Origin: JANPCX01 sp031431125
GTDB taxonomy: Bacteria; Pseudomonadota; Gammaproteobacteria; Burkholderiales; Burkholderiaceae_C
Reading direction: 5' to 3'
NCBI GenBank assembly: GCA_031431125.1
Contig: JANPCX010000016.1
Location: 1-17,946, forward strand
DNA length: 17,946 nt
Shown piece after piece: positions 5,880-14,903 of the stretch. Both the position numbers and the translations under genes were made by a program. The notes below the pieces were generated by a model. The model saw only the letters and a program-made list of their open reading frames with translations. It was not told the DNA's origin and ran no database searches. Positions within the stretch are counted from its first letter, which is position 1, and each line of letters starts with the position of its first letter.

Positions 5880-7094
5880 ATGAAAAACAACTCGACATTT
5901 TTTCGCTCCGGTCACTGGCCTACTTTGGCGGCGTCGTTTTTGTACTTCGACTTTTGCTTTGCCATTTGGGTGCTCAACGGCGCGATGGCGCCCTTCATCA
6001 GCGAAACGTTCGGACTGAACGCAGCGCAAAAAGGCTTCATGGTGTCGGTGCCCATCTTGGCCGGCGCTTTGATGCGTTTTCCCTTGGGCGTGCTGGCGCA
6101 GTACATCGGGCGCAAAAATGCCGCCATGGTGGAAATGGGGTTGATCATTCTGGCCCTCGTTTTTGGCTTCGTCTACGTCAACACCTACAACGAAGTCTTG
6201 GCCATGGGCGTGTTGCTGGGCATCGCCGGGGCGAGTTTTGGCGTGGCCTTGTCCTTGGGCTCGGGTTGGTACCCACCCAAGTACAAAGGGCTGGCCATGG
6301 GCATTGCTGGCGCGGGCAACTCGGGCACGGTGCTGGCCGTGCTGTTTGCGCCGCCACTGGCACAAAAGTTTGGTTGGTCCGCCGTTTACGGTTTGGCCGC
6401 ATGCACCATGGTGTTGCCCATGCTGGTGATGTGGTTCGCTGCCAAAGAACCGCCTGACCGCGAAAAACAAAGCTTGCGCGAGCACGTGTCTTGCCTGTTC
6501 GAAAAAGACGGCTGGGCCTTCAGCTTGATCTACATCATCACCTTCGGTGGTTTCATTGGCCTGGCCAGTTTTTTGCCGACCTACTTCTACGACCAGTTCA
6601 AAGTCACCAAGGTGGAAGCCGGCCAGCTCACGATGTTGGCCACGCTGATGGGGTCGTCGGTACGGGTTCTGGGTGGCTATATTTCTGACCGCATTGGCGG
6701 CATCAACACCTTGAGTGGCGTGCTGGTGCTGGTGGCCATCACCTTGACGTTGTGCGGCTTCGCAGGCACGTCGCTGACCGTCACCACCTTGCTCTTCATG
6801 CTGTGTTTTGCAGCACTCGGCGCAGGCAATGGGGCGCTGTTCCAGTTGGTTCCGCTGCGCTGGCCGATGACGACAGCGGTGGCTGGTTCAATGATCGGCG
6901 AAGTCGGCGCTTTGGGCGGCGGCTTCCTGCCCAATGCCATGGGGCTGTCCAAACAGTTCGGCGGCACCTACCTCTGGGGTTTTGTCTCGTTTGCCGTGCT
7001 GGCGGTGGGCATGCTTGTGATGCTGCGGGTGGTGCAAATTCGCTGGACACGCACCTGGGCGGAAAAGGGCGGCCGTGCGCGTCCCGGCGCGTGA
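5880..7094 (+). CDS. narK: NarK/NasA-type MFS nitrate/nitrite transporter
   Basis: Inner-membrane permease of 404 residues from ATG 5880 (MKNNSTFFRSGHWPTLAASF). The open frame extends upstream, but homology begins here; the ribosome site is weak. It is strongly hydrophobic, consistent with twelve spans. It shows the first-span nitrate-porter pattern (FDFCFAIWVLNGAMAPFI) and the GIAGAGNSG nitrate signature around residues 140-150. The second-half counterpart, GSMIGEVGALGGGFLPNA, is also present. The family exchanges nitrate/nitrite or imports nitrate with protons. Beside nirB and nasA, an assimilatory uptake role is likely. Having both an ABC importer and this permease suggests high- and low-affinity routes. 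It is convergent with the kinase/phosphatase gene, 46 bases away. Confidence 0.93.
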   Translation: MKNNSTFFRSGHWPTLAASFLYFDFCFAIWVLNGAMAPFISETFGLNAAQKGFMVSVPILAGALMRFPLGVLAQYIGRKNAAMVEMGLIILALVFGFVYVNTYNEVLAMGVLLGIAGASFGVALSLGSGWYPPKYKGLAMGIAGAGNSGTVLAVLFAPPLAQKFGWSAVYGLAACTMVLPMLVMWFAAKEPPDREKQSLREHVSCLFEKDGWAFSLIYIITFGGFIGLASFLPTYFYDQFKVTKVEAGQLTMLATLMGSSVRVLGGYISDRIGGINTLSGVLVLVAITLTLCGFAGTSLTVTTLLFMLCFAALGAGNGALFQLVPLRWPMTTAVAGSMIGEVGALGGGFLPNAMGLSKQFGGTYLWGFVSFAVLAVGMLVMLRVVQIRWTRTWAEKGGRARPGA

Positions 7095-7140
7095 CGGACC
7101 ACTGTCTTCCACCATGAACTTCAAGCGCTCCCCGCAGCAC

Positions 7141-8895
7141 TCAACGTGGCAAGAACAGCAGCCACACGATGAGCAGCGCGTTGAAGAGCAAGGAGGTGAC
7201 CAAAGCCACTTGCCACAACAAAAGCGGGTCGCGTTTGGACAGCGGCGTGTGGCCGGGCGCTTGCAATGGGCGCGAGGCACCACGCTCCAGCGCCAGCAAC
7301 AGCTCCTCGGCGGTCTCAAACCTCAGCTTGGGGTCCCGCGCCACGGCTTTGCGCAGCACATGGTCCAGCCACATTGGCACATCGGGACGCAAGCGCGAGG
7401 TGGGTGTCGGGTCGCGGCGGTAACGCGCCACTTGGTAGGGTTCAATCTCGCCATAGGGCAGGCGCCTGGTGAGCCACTGGTAAAGCGTGACACCCAGGGC
7501 GAACAAGTCGCTGCCGGTGTCGGCCACCGCACCATCCCATTGTTCAGGGTTCATGTAGCTGGGCGTGCCCGCATGCAACTCCCGCTGGGCCTGGGTTTCA
7601 CGGCCGCTGACGGCGGCGCCCAAGTCAAGAATGCGCCACACACCGTCGTCACCCAAATGCAAGTTGCCGGGTTTGATGTCTCTGTGCACCACCCCCTGGC
7701 GGTGCAAGCGGCCGAGCGCGCGACTCCAGGCGATGGCTGCTGCCACCGCATCACCGACATTCGGCGCTTGTTTGCTTTGCAGCATTTGCTCCAAGGTCAG
7801 GCCTTGGTGCCAATCGAACACCACATACAAAGCGCTGGCCTGAAGCGACCGTTCGTGCACACGCACGAAGCCGCCGTCGCTGCTCGCCGCGACACGCTGA
7901 CCCAACCAAGCTTCGTGGGCCAACATGGCTCGTTCCTCCATGTCGCTGGCACGCGCCGGGTGCAGGGTCTTGAGGGCCACCAGCGAACCACTGTCCTGCA
8001 GCCGAGCCTGGTAAAGCACATGCACGCTGTTGTTCAGAACCACCGCCGTGATCGTCATGCCATCCATCACCTCACCAATTTTCAACAGCGGCGGCGCGGG
8101 CAAGCGGCGCACGTCGCCGAGCTCGTCGTGCAACTGCCGCGCATCGAGGCCAGTCACGCGCACCACCAAGGCGGTGGCGTTGTCGTGGCTGCCCGCGGCC
8201 AAGGCGGCCTGCACGATGGCGGCGCTTGCCGCTTGGGCCGTCGGCTCAGAACGCAGCCACTGCGCCAACTGGCGCGGCTTGAGCACGCCATGCACACCGT
8301 CGCTGGTGAGCAGAAAAACATCGCCGGTGCGCACATCGCCCTGGGCGAAATCAATGCGCACGACATCGTCCAAACCCACGGCGCGCGTCAAGCGGCTGCG
8401 CTGGTCGGGGTGGTCGAAGGCATGGTCTTGGCTGAGCTGCGTGAGCTCTTCCGGGGCGGCGCCGTCAGCGTCACGGGGGCCGCTGCTCGGGGCACGCAAC
8501 AACCAGGCACGGGTATCGCCGACATGGGCCAAGGTCCAGGTTTGGCCGTGCACGGCCAAGGCGGTCAAGGTGGTGAGCGCCGCGCCATCACTGCCCGGGC
8601 TTTGCCGACGCTGGTTGTGGCTGGCCAACCAGGCGTTTTGCGCACCGATCAAACGGTCCAGGACCACCGTGGTTTCCCAGGTTTCCGGGGTGGCAAAAAA
8701 ATCTGCCAACAGCCCCATCACCGTGGTCTGCGCGGCTTCAAGGCCGCCACCGCCGGTCGATACCCCGTCCGCCACGGCAGCAATCAAGCCGCGCTGGTGG
8801 TCCGGCGGCGCGGCCAAGGTGGCACCACCGAAATCTTCGTTGCTGCTGCGTTGCCCGCGTTCGCTGCTGTAGCCAATGTCGACATGAAAGCTCAT
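7141..8895 (-). CDS. Bifunctional PP2C phosphatase / Ser-Thr protein kinase, membrane-anchored
   Basis: Protein of 584 residues starting at ATG 8895. Residues 1-247 are a PP2C-type phosphatase with metal-site motifs NED (19-21), ADGVS (42-46), VGDTRAW (125-131), LTSDG (196-200) and HDNAT (237-241). Residues 270-540 are a Hanks-type kinase: ALKTLHP with Lys309, catalytic HRDIKPGN (404-411), DLG instead of DFG (424-426), GTPSYMNPE (443-451) and SDLFALG (462-468). The Gly-rich ATP loop is poorly formed. Residues 557-582 are a membrane helix near the very C-terminus, so both enzyme domains should face the cytoplasm. It is divergent from nirB with only 97 bases between starts. A related kinase gene lies beside nirB-nasA in Pseudomonas aeruginosa as I recall. 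Its substrate is unknown; a transporter or NirB/NasA is plausible. Confidence 0.9.
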   Translation of the reverse strand: MSFHVDIGYSSERGQRSSNEDFGGATLAAPPDHQRGLIAAVADGVSTGGGGLEAAQTTVMGLLADFFATPETWETTVVLDRLIGAQNAWLASHNQRRQSPGSDGAALTTLTALAVHGQTWTLAHVGDTRAWLLRAPSSGPRDADGAAPEELTQLSQDHAFDHPDQRSRLTRAVGLDDVVRIDFAQGDVRTGDVFLLTSDGVHGVLKPRQLAQWLRSEPTAQAASAAIVQAALAAGSHDNATALVVRVTGLDARQLHDELGDVRRLPAPPLLKIGEVMDGMTITAVVLNNSVHVLYQARLQDSGSLVALKTLHPARASDMEERAMLAHEAWLGQRVAASSDGGFVRVHERSLQASALYVVFDWHQGLTLEQMLQSKQAPNVGDAVAAAIAWSRALGRLHRQGVVHRDIKPGNLHLGDDGVWRILDLGAAVSGRETQAQRELHAGTPSYMNPEQWDGAVADTGSDLFALGVTLYQWLTRRLPYGEIEPYQVARYRRDPTPTSRLRPDVPMWLDHVLRKAVARDPKLRFETAEELLLALERGASRPLQAPGHTPLSKRDPLLLWQVALVTSLLFNALLIVWLLFLPR

Positions 8896-8942
8896 GCCGA
8901 GATTGTCGCCGCGTTGATTGAAGGCCTCGACTCCATGCCATC

Positions 8943-8958
8943 AGGCATTCAACTTGCT
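8943..8958 (+). promoter_or_regulatory. Sigma-54-like (-24/-12) promoter of nirB
   Basis: AGGCATT, four bases (CAAC), then TTGCT. GG at 8944-8945 and GC at 8956-8957 have the required 12-base spacing. The -12 block matches consensus exactly; the -24 block departs at three positions. The predicted start near 8969 leaves only about 24 bases before nirB, so there is no room for an ANTAR attenuator. The -24 block overlaps a small ATGCC-ATCA-GGCAT hairpin. Confidence 0.6.
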
Positions 8959-8992
8959 TATTGAATCTCCATCGACAGAAGGAAGGCTCACC

Positions 8993-11443
8993 ATGAAAAA
9001 AATGAAACTCGTGATGATCGGCAACGGCATGGCCGGCGTGCGCACGCTCGAAGAGCTTTTGAAAATGACGCCCGAGCTCTACGACATCACCGTCTTCGGC
9101 GCCGAGCCCCATCCCAACTACAACCGCATCTTGCTCAGCCCGGTGCTGGCCGGTGAGCAGACCTTGGATGAGATCGTGCTCAACCCTTTGAGCTGGTATG
9201 CCGACAACCACATCACGCTGCACCTGGGCAAGAAAGTGGTCAATGTGGACCGGCGTCGCCGCGTGGTGATCGCTGAAGACGGCACCGAGGCGGAGTACGA
9301 CCGTTTGCTGATCGCCACCGGCTCCAACCCCTTCATCCTGCCCATTCCCGGCAAAGACCTGCCCGGCGTGATCGCTTACCGCGACATCGCCGATACCAAC
9401 ACCATGATCGAGGCCGCGAAAACTTACAAACACGCAGTCGTGATTGGTGGTGGTCTGCTCGGTTTGGAAGCCGCCAACGGCTTGATGCTGCGCGGCATGC
9501 AAGTCACGGTGGTGCAAATTTCAGATTGGCTGATGGAGCGTCAACTCGACAGCGTCGCTGGCGGCTTGTTGCGTGAGTCGTTGGAGGCCCGTGGCCTGCG
9601 CTTTTTGATGGGCGCACAAACCCAAGAACTCATCGCTGGGAAAGACGGACGGGTGATGGCCGTCAAGTTCAAAGACGGCAAAGAAATTCCCGCCGACTTG
9701 GTGGTCATGGCCGCAGGCATCCGCCCCAACACCGAACTCGCAGAAAAAATTGGCATCCACTGCAACCGCGGCATCGTCGTTACCGACACCCTGCAAACCG
9801 TCACCGACCCGCGCATCTATTCGGTCGGTGAATGCGCTGCACACCGCGGCATCGCCTATGGTTTGGTGGCCCCCCTCTTTGAGCAAGGCAAGGTCTGCGC
9901 CACCCACTTGGCCGAATTCGGCATTGGGCGCTACACCGGCAGCCTGACCAGCACCAAGCTGAAAGTCACGGGCATTGATTTGTTCAGCGCCGGCAACTTC
10001 ACGGGCGGCGAGGGTTTTGAAGAAATCGTCATGAGCGACCCAGCCGGCGGTGTCTACAAAAAACTCGTCATTCAAGACGACAAACTGGTCGGTGCCTGCA
10101 TGTATGGCGACACCGTGGATGGCTCTTGGTACTTCAAGCTGCTGCGTGAAGGCCGCAAGATCGGTGATATCCGCGACAAGCTGATGTTTGGCGAGTCCAA
10201 CATTGGCGACGTGGGCCACCAAGGCCACAACAAAGCCGCCGCCATGGCCGACAGCGATGAAGTCTGCGGTTGCAACGGCATTACCAAAGGCGCCATCTGC
10301 AAGGCCATCAAAGAAAAAGGCCTGTTCACGCTGGAAGAAGTCCGTAAATGCACCAAGGCCAGCGCCAGCTGCGGCTCCTGCACCGGCTTGGTTGAGCAGT
10401 TGCTGATGTTCACGGCGGGGGGTGACTACTCGGCCGCCCCCACCAAAAAAGCCATGTGCGGCTGCACCGACCACAGCCACGAAGAAGTACGCCAGGCCAT
10501 ACGCACGGTGAACCCTGATGGCAGCAAACTGCTCACCGTCGATGGTGTCTACAAACAACTCGGCTGGCGCACGCCCAACGGCTGTTCCACCTGCCGCCCG
10601 GCGGTGAACTATTACCTCATCAGCACCTGGCCCAAAGAAGCCAAGGACGATCCGCAAAGCCGCTTCATCAACGAACGCAGCCACGCCAACATTCAAAAAG
10701 ATGGCACCTACAGCGTCATCCCGCGCATGTGGGGTGGGGAGACAACCGCCGACGAACTGCGCCGCATTGCCGACGCGGCGGACAAATACAAAGTGCCCAC
10801 CATCAAGGTCACCGGCGGCCAGCGCATCGACTTGCTCGGTGTGAAAAAAGAAGACCTGACCAGCATCTGGAAAGACATCGGCATGCCCAGCGGCCACGCC
10901 TATGCCAAAGCCCTGCGCACCGTCAAAACTTGTGTGGGCTCCGAGTGGTGCCGCTTCGGCACCCAAGACAGCACCCAAATGGGCAAAGACCTGGAGCGCG
11001 CCATGTGGCGCATGTACGCCCCGCACAAGGTGAAGTTTGCGGTGAGCGGCTGCCCGCGCAACTGCGCCGAGGCCGGCATCAAAGACGTCGGCATCATCGG
11101 TGTGGACTCGGGTTGGGAAATGTATGTGGCTGGCAACGGCGGCATCAAAACCGAAGTCGCCCACTTCTTCACCAAACTCAAAACGCCGGAAGAAGTACTG
11201 GAGTACACCGGCGCGTTTTGCCAGCTGTACCGCGAAGAAGGGTGGTACCTGGAACGCACGGTGCACTATGTGAGCCGCGTTGGTTTGGACTATGTGAAGA
11301 AAAAAATCCTCGACGACGCCCCTGGCCGCAAAGCCTTGTGGGAACGTTTGCAGTTCTCGCTGGATGGCGAGCCCGACCCTTGGTTTGAGTTTGACAAGGC
11401 TGCGGTGGATACGCGGCAGTTTGCGCCGGTCAACCATGTTTGA
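8993..11443 (+). CDS. nirB: Assimilatory nitrite reductase (NADH), large subunit
   Basis: Protein of 816 residues, the usual NirB size. Start ATG 8993 has GGAAGG (8981-8986) upstream. With NirD it reduces nitrite to ammonium in the cytoplasm using NAD(P)H. Order of domains: an FAD/NAD(P)H reductase (GNGMAG at 10-15; VVIGGGLLGLEAA for the second nucleotide site); a BFD-like [2Fe-2S] domain with CGCNG from residue 425 and CGSC; a second Cys-rich BFD-like segment (CGCTDHS... CSTC). The siroheme/[4Fe-4S] reductase half follows. Its four ligands are all present: Cys647 and Cys653 in TCVGSEWC, Cys687 and Cys691 in SGCPRNC. It is the first gene of the nirB-nirD-nasA-cobA series. Confidence 0.97.
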   Translation: MKKMKLVMIGNGMAGVRTLEELLKMTPELYDITVFGAEPHPNYNRILLSPVLAGEQTLDEIVLNPLSWYADNHITLHLGKKVVNVDRRRRVVIAEDGTEAEYDRLLIATGSNPFILPIPGKDLPGVIAYRDIADTNTMIEAAKTYKHAVVIGGGLLGLEAANGLMLRGMQVTVVQISDWLMERQLDSVAGGLLRESLEARGLRFLMGAQTQELIAGKDGRVMAVKFKDGKEIPADLVVMAAGIRPNTELAEKIGIHCNRGIVVTDTLQTVTDPRIYSVGECAAHRGIAYGLVAPLFEQGKVCATHLAEFGIGRYTGSLTSTKLKVTGIDLFSAGNFTGGEGFEEIVMSDPAGGVYKKLVIQDDKLVGACMYGDTVDGSWYFKLLREGRKIGDIRDKLMFGESNIGDVGHQGHNKAAAMADSDEVCGCNGITKGAICKAIKEKGLFTLEEVRKCTKASASCGSCTGLVEQLLMFTAGGDYSAAPTKKAMCGCTDHSHEEVRQAIRTVNPDGSKLLTVDGVYKQLGWRTPNGCSTCRPAVNYYLISTWPKEAKDDPQSRFINERSHANIQKDGTYSVIPRMWGGETTADELRRIADAADKYKVPTIKVTGGQRIDLLGVKKEDLTSIWKDIGMPSGHAYAKALRTVKTCVGSEWCRFGTQDSTQMGKDLERAMWRMYAPHKVKFAVSGCPRNCAEAGIKDVGIIGVDSGWEMYVAGNGGIKTEVAHFFTKLKTPEEVLEYTGAFCQLYREEGWYLERTVHYVSRVGLDYVKKKILDDAPGRKALWERLQFSLDGEPDPWFEFDKAAVDTRQFAPVNHV

Positions 11444-11465
11444 GGTGATGCACCGAACTACACCT

Positions 11466-11564
11466 CGTCATTCCCGCGTTGGCGGGATTCCAGTCGGTGG
11501 CTGCAAAGTCATCCACACGCACCCTCGACACATCACCTGGATTCCCGCCTACGCGGGAATGACG
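11466..11564. repeat. Paired dRS3-like inverted repeat, copy 3
   Basis: Inverted arms at 11466-11493 and about 11537-11564 enclose a spacer of about 44 bases unlike the other copies. This is the most diverged copy: the left arm has GTTGG and GGGATT where copies 2 and 4 have CAGG and GGGAAT. It occupies nearly all of the nirB-nirD gap inside the presumed operon. There is no T tract, so it is more likely to affect RNA stability than to terminate. Confidence 0.85.
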
Positions 11565-11593
11565 GACGCGTTGATTAAAAAGGTTTGAACACC

Positions 11594-11968
11594 ATGAACC
11601 AATGGATCACCATCTGCCGCGTTGAAGACATTCCCGTGTTGGGCTCGCGCCGCGTGGCACGCGACAACGCCACCGCAGTCGCCATCTTTCGCAACGCTGA
11701 GGACAAGGTTTTTGCCCTGCTCGATCGCTGCCCCCACAAAGGCGGGCCGCTCAGCCAAGGCATTGTGTTTGGCGAAAGCGTGGCCTGTCCACTGCACAAC
11801 TGGACCATAGGCTTGTCTGACGGCTGCGCCAAAGCGCCCGACGAAGGCTGCACACAGCGTTTTGCGGTGAAGGTGTATGCAGGCCAGGTGTCGCTCGACC
11901 AAGAAGAACTGCGCACCTTGGCACTGGAGGCCTTCGTTCCAGCCGCATCCAAGACCGCTGCAGAGTAA
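11594..11968 (+). CDS. nirD: Nitrite reductase (NADH), small subunit, Rieske-type
   Basis: Protein of 124 residues starting at ATG 11594, with a modest AAAGG upstream; an in-frame TTG at 11585 is less likely. It has the Rieske fold with both cluster-binding segments, CPHKGG and CPLHNW (Cys-x-His and Cys-x-x-His). Many enterobacterial NirD proteins have lost these ligands, so this one belongs to the cluster-bearing type. It is the partner of NirB. It ends 26 bases before nasA. The repeat at 11466-11564 separates it from nirB. Confidence 0.95.
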   Translation: MNQWITICRVEDIPVLGSRRVARDNATAVAIFRNAEDKVFALLDRCPHKGGPLSQGIVFGESVACPLHNWTIGLSDGCAKAPDEGCTQRFAVKVYAGQVSLDQEELRTLALEAFVPAASKTAAE

Positions 11969-11994
11969 CGTCGCGGCAACCGGCTGAGAACTTC

Positions 11995-14790
11995 ATGACC
12001 CCGCAAGAAACCAAGTCCACCTGCCCCTACTGCGGTGTGGGCTGCGGCGTCATCATTGAAAGCCAAGGCGCGCAAATCACCGGCGTGCGCGGCGATCCCG
12101 ACCACCCCGCCAACTTTGGCCGCCTGTGCAGCAAGGGCAGCACCTTGGCGCTCACCGCCACTGCACCGATCACACAACACAGCCGCCTCTTGCAACCACT
12201 GCGCCGCATCCAACACGGCACGCCGGCATATACGGTGAGTTGGGATGACGCGCTGCATGAAGCGACTGAACGTTTCGGCAGCATCATTGAACAGCACGGC
12301 CCCGACGCGGTGGGGTTTTACCTCTCCGGCCAGTTGCTCACCGAGGACTATTACGTCTTCAACAAACTCGGCAAAGGCCTGATCAGCACCAACAACGTCG
12401 ACACCAACTCGCGCCTGTGCATGAGCAGCGCCGCCGCCGGCTACAAAACCACGCTGGGGGCTGACTCGCCACCCTGCAACTACGACGACATCGCCCACGC
12501 CCACACGCTTTTCATCTCCGGCTCCAACACCGCCTGGGCGCATCCCATCTTGATGCGCCGCATTGAAGACGCGCGCCGCGCCAACCCCCAGCAGCGAATG
12601 ATCGTGGTCGACCCGCGCCGCACCGAAACCGCCGACATGGCCGAGCTGCATTTGCAAATCTTGCCGGGCAGCGACATTGCGCTCTACCACGGCATGCTGC
12701 ACTTGATGCTGTGGGAAGGCTGGATCGACGCGCCCTACATGGCCGCCCACACCCAAGGTTTCGAGGCCCTGAAGGCCAGGGTGCGTGAATACACCCCGGC
12801 CCACACCGCCCGCCTCACCGGCTTGAAGGAAGCGGCCATTGTTCAAGCCGCTACTTGGTTTGCCGGTCTGGACGACGATGGCGGCAGCAGAAAACCCACG
12901 CTCAGCCTCTACTGCCAAGGCCTGAACCAAAGCAGCAGTGGCACCGCTAAAAATGCGGCCCTCATCAACCTGCACCTGGCCTGCCGTCAAATTGGTGTGC
13001 CCGGCGCGGGCCCGTTCTCGCTCACCGGCCAACCCAATGCCATGGGCGGGCGTGAAGTCGGTGGCATGGCCAATTTGTTGTCGGCCCACCGCGACCTCGC
13101 CAACCCCGCACACCGCGCCGAAGTGGCGCAGCTGTGGGGCGTGCCCGAGGTGCCTGCCAAGCCCGGCAAAACCGCGGTGGAAATGTTTGAAGCCGCAGCC
13201 GACGGTGAGATCAAAGCGCTGTGGATAGCCTGCACCAACCCCGCGCAATCGCTGCCCGACCAAACCCTGGTGCGCCAAGCCTTGCAGCGCTGCGAGTTTG
13301 TGGTGTTGCAAGAAGCCTTCACCACCGCCACCTCGCCCTATGCGCATTTGCAACTGCCGGCCACCAGTTGGGGTGAAAAACAAGGCACCGTGACCAACAG
13401 CGAACGCCGCATCAGCCGCGTGCGCCCGGCCATCACCCCGCCCGGCGAAACCCGCGACGACTGGGCCATCGCGCGCGACTTTGCGCAGCTTCTTCAAGCA
13501 CGTTTGAAACCACAGTGGCCACCGCTGTTCAACTACCCCACGGCCGAGAGCGTGTGGAACGAACACCGCGAAAGCACACGCGGCCGCGACCTCGACATCA
13601 CCGGCCTGTCTTACGCCATGCTGGAGGCCCAAGGCCCACAGCAGTGGCCCCTGCCCGAAGGCGCAAGCCAAGGCAAAGCGCGGCTCTATGAAGACGGCAT
13701 CTTCCCCACCGCGGACGGCCGCGCCAAATTTGTTGATGCACCCTTCACGCCCCTGGCCGAACCACGCGACGCCCGTTTCCCATTCAGCCTCATCACCGGC
13801 CGCCTGCGCGACCAATGGCATGGCGGCAGCCGCACCGGCACCGTGGGCCGCTTGTTTGGCCATGTGCCCGAGCCTGTGGTTGAAATGCACCCGCAAGACC
13901 TGGTGCGTCTGCGCCTGACTGAAGGTGACCTGGTTCACCTCACCTCGCGCCGCGGCTCCATCATCCTGCCGGTGCAAGGGAGCGAACGTGTGGCCACCAC
14001 CCAAGCCTTTGTCTCCATGCACTGGGGTGAAGAGTTTCTCTCCGGAAAAAACGGCCACCAAGACCCCTCCACCGGCATCAACGCCCTCACCACCCGCGCC
14101 TACTGTCCCAGCTCCAAACAACCCGAGCTGAAACACTCGGCCATCAAAGTGCTCAAGGCGGAATTGCCCTGGCGGCTCGCTGCCATGGCCTGGTTCAGCG
14201 ACGACGAGCTGCCGGTGCTGCGCCGCCAACTGCAAACCTTGCTGCCGCGTTTTGACTACGCCGCGTTGGTGCCCTTTGGCCACCAGCGCAACGGCTTGAT
14301 GCTGCGCGCGGCCGCCGCCGAGCTGCCCGAACCTGAACTGGTACTGGAAATTGAAACCCTCTTTGGTTTAGATGCAAGCCGGACCGGCGTGCTGCGCTAC
14401 GAAGACAAAAAACGCGGCCAACGCCGCGCCCTGCGCCTGCTGCACGCCAACGGCGACCGCCGCCTCGACGCCTTCTTGCTCGCCGGTGACGAAAGCGCGC
14501 AAAGCTGGATGCGCAGCATGCTGCAAAGCCAGCAGGCCACGCCGTCCCAAGCCCACCGCCTGCTCGCCGCCGGCGCCAAACCGCCCTCGGACGCCGCCCC
14601 CGCCAGCCCCCAGGTGTGCAACTGCTTCAACATCAACGCCGACCAAATCGGCGCCACCTTGCTACGCTGCACAGGCTCGGCCGACGACCGCCTGATGCAA
14701 TTGCAAGGCGAGCTCAAATGCGGCACCCAGTGCGGCTCGTGTTTGCCGAGTTTGCGCGAGCGGGTGCGGCAGAGTTTGGCGGCGGCTTGA
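11995..14790 (+). CDS. nasA: Assimilatory nitrate reductase, molybdopterin catalytic subunit with C-terminal BFD domain
   Basis: Protein of 931 residues from ATG 11995. The N-terminal [4Fe-4S] site is CPYCGVGC (10-17) with the fourth Cys in RLCSKG. The molybdenum bis-MGD enzyme core follows, including the RLCMSSAAAGYKTTLGAD segment typical of NasA, and a C-terminal molydopterin-dinucleotide-binding region (LITGRLRDQWHGGSRTG). From residue 875 there is a BFD-like [2Fe-2S] domain, CNCFN then CGTQCGSC. Klebsiella-type NasA also carries such an added cluster, which receives electrons from a separate reductase. No signal peptide is seen, so it is cytoplasmic. It reduces nitrate to nitrite for NirBD. 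No NasC-like electron donor gene is present in the window. Confidence 0.96.
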   Translation: MTPQETKSTCPYCGVGCGVIIESQGAQITGVRGDPDHPANFGRLCSKGSTLALTATAPITQHSRLLQPLRRIQHGTPAYTVSWDDALHEATERFGSIIEQHGPDAVGFYLSGQLLTEDYYVFNKLGKGLISTNNVDTNSRLCMSSAAAGYKTTLGADSPPCNYDDIAHAHTLFISGSNTAWAHPILMRRIEDARRANPQQRMIVVDPRRTETADMAELHLQILPGSDIALYHGMLHLMLWEGWIDAPYMAAHTQGFEALKARVREYTPAHTARLTGLKEAAIVQAATWFAGLDDDGGSRKPTLSLYCQGLNQSSSGTAKNAALINLHLACRQIGVPGAGPFSLTGQPNAMGGREVGGMANLLSAHRDLANPAHRAEVAQLWGVPEVPAKPGKTAVEMFEAAADGEIKALWIACTNPAQSLPDQTLVRQALQRCEFVVLQEAFTTATSPYAHLQLPATSWGEKQGTVTNSERRISRVRPAITPPGETRDDWAIARDFAQLLQARLKPQWPPLFNYPTAESVWNEHRESTRGRDLDITGLSYAMLEAQGPQQWPLPEGASQGKARLYEDGIFPTADGRAKFVDAPFTPLAEPRDARFPFSLITGRLRDQWHGGSRTGTVGRLFGHVPEPVVEMHPQDLVRLRLTEGDLVHLTSRRGSIILPVQGSERVATTQAFVSMHWGEEFLSGKNGHQDPSTGINALTTRAYCPSSKQPELKHSAIKVLKAELPWRLAAMAWFSDDELPVLRRQLQTLLPRFDYAALVPFGHQRNGLMLRAAAAELPEPELVLEIETLFGLDASRTGVLRYEDKKRGQRRALRLLHANGDRRLDAFLLAGDESAQSWMRSMLQSQQATPSQAHRLLAAGAKPPSDAAPASPQVCNCFNINADQIGATLLRCTGSADDRLMQLQGELKCGTQCGSCLPSLRERVRQSLAAA

Positions 14791-14903
14791 AAACTGCTTC
14801 TGGATCACGCCGCTTCAACATGAACAACGCATCCACCCACCCTGGCACTGCACGGCAGTCACTCGCTGTCGGCCCAACAAGGTGCCCGCCCACCTCCTCA
14901 CGC

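Noticed and set aside
7075..8964. A 629-residue plus-strand open frame opposite the kinase/phosphatase gene.
   Set aside because: The minus strand encodes clear PP2C and kinase motifs; this frame is Gln/His/Gly-rich noise.
9521..11437. A 638-residue minus-strand open frame opposite nirB.
   Set aside because: Shadow of nirB; no recognisable domain and no ribosome site that makes sense.
11575..14283. A 902-residue minus-strand open frame opposite nirD and nasA.
   Set aside because: It is antisense to two certain genes, shows Gly/Ala/His-rich composition with no family motif, and arises from the GC-rich codon pattern of nasA.
14850..14870. TGGCAC near 14870 as a sigma-54 promoter for cobA.
   Set aside because: No TTGC block follows, and the nearest GC after GG is at 11 bases, not 12.
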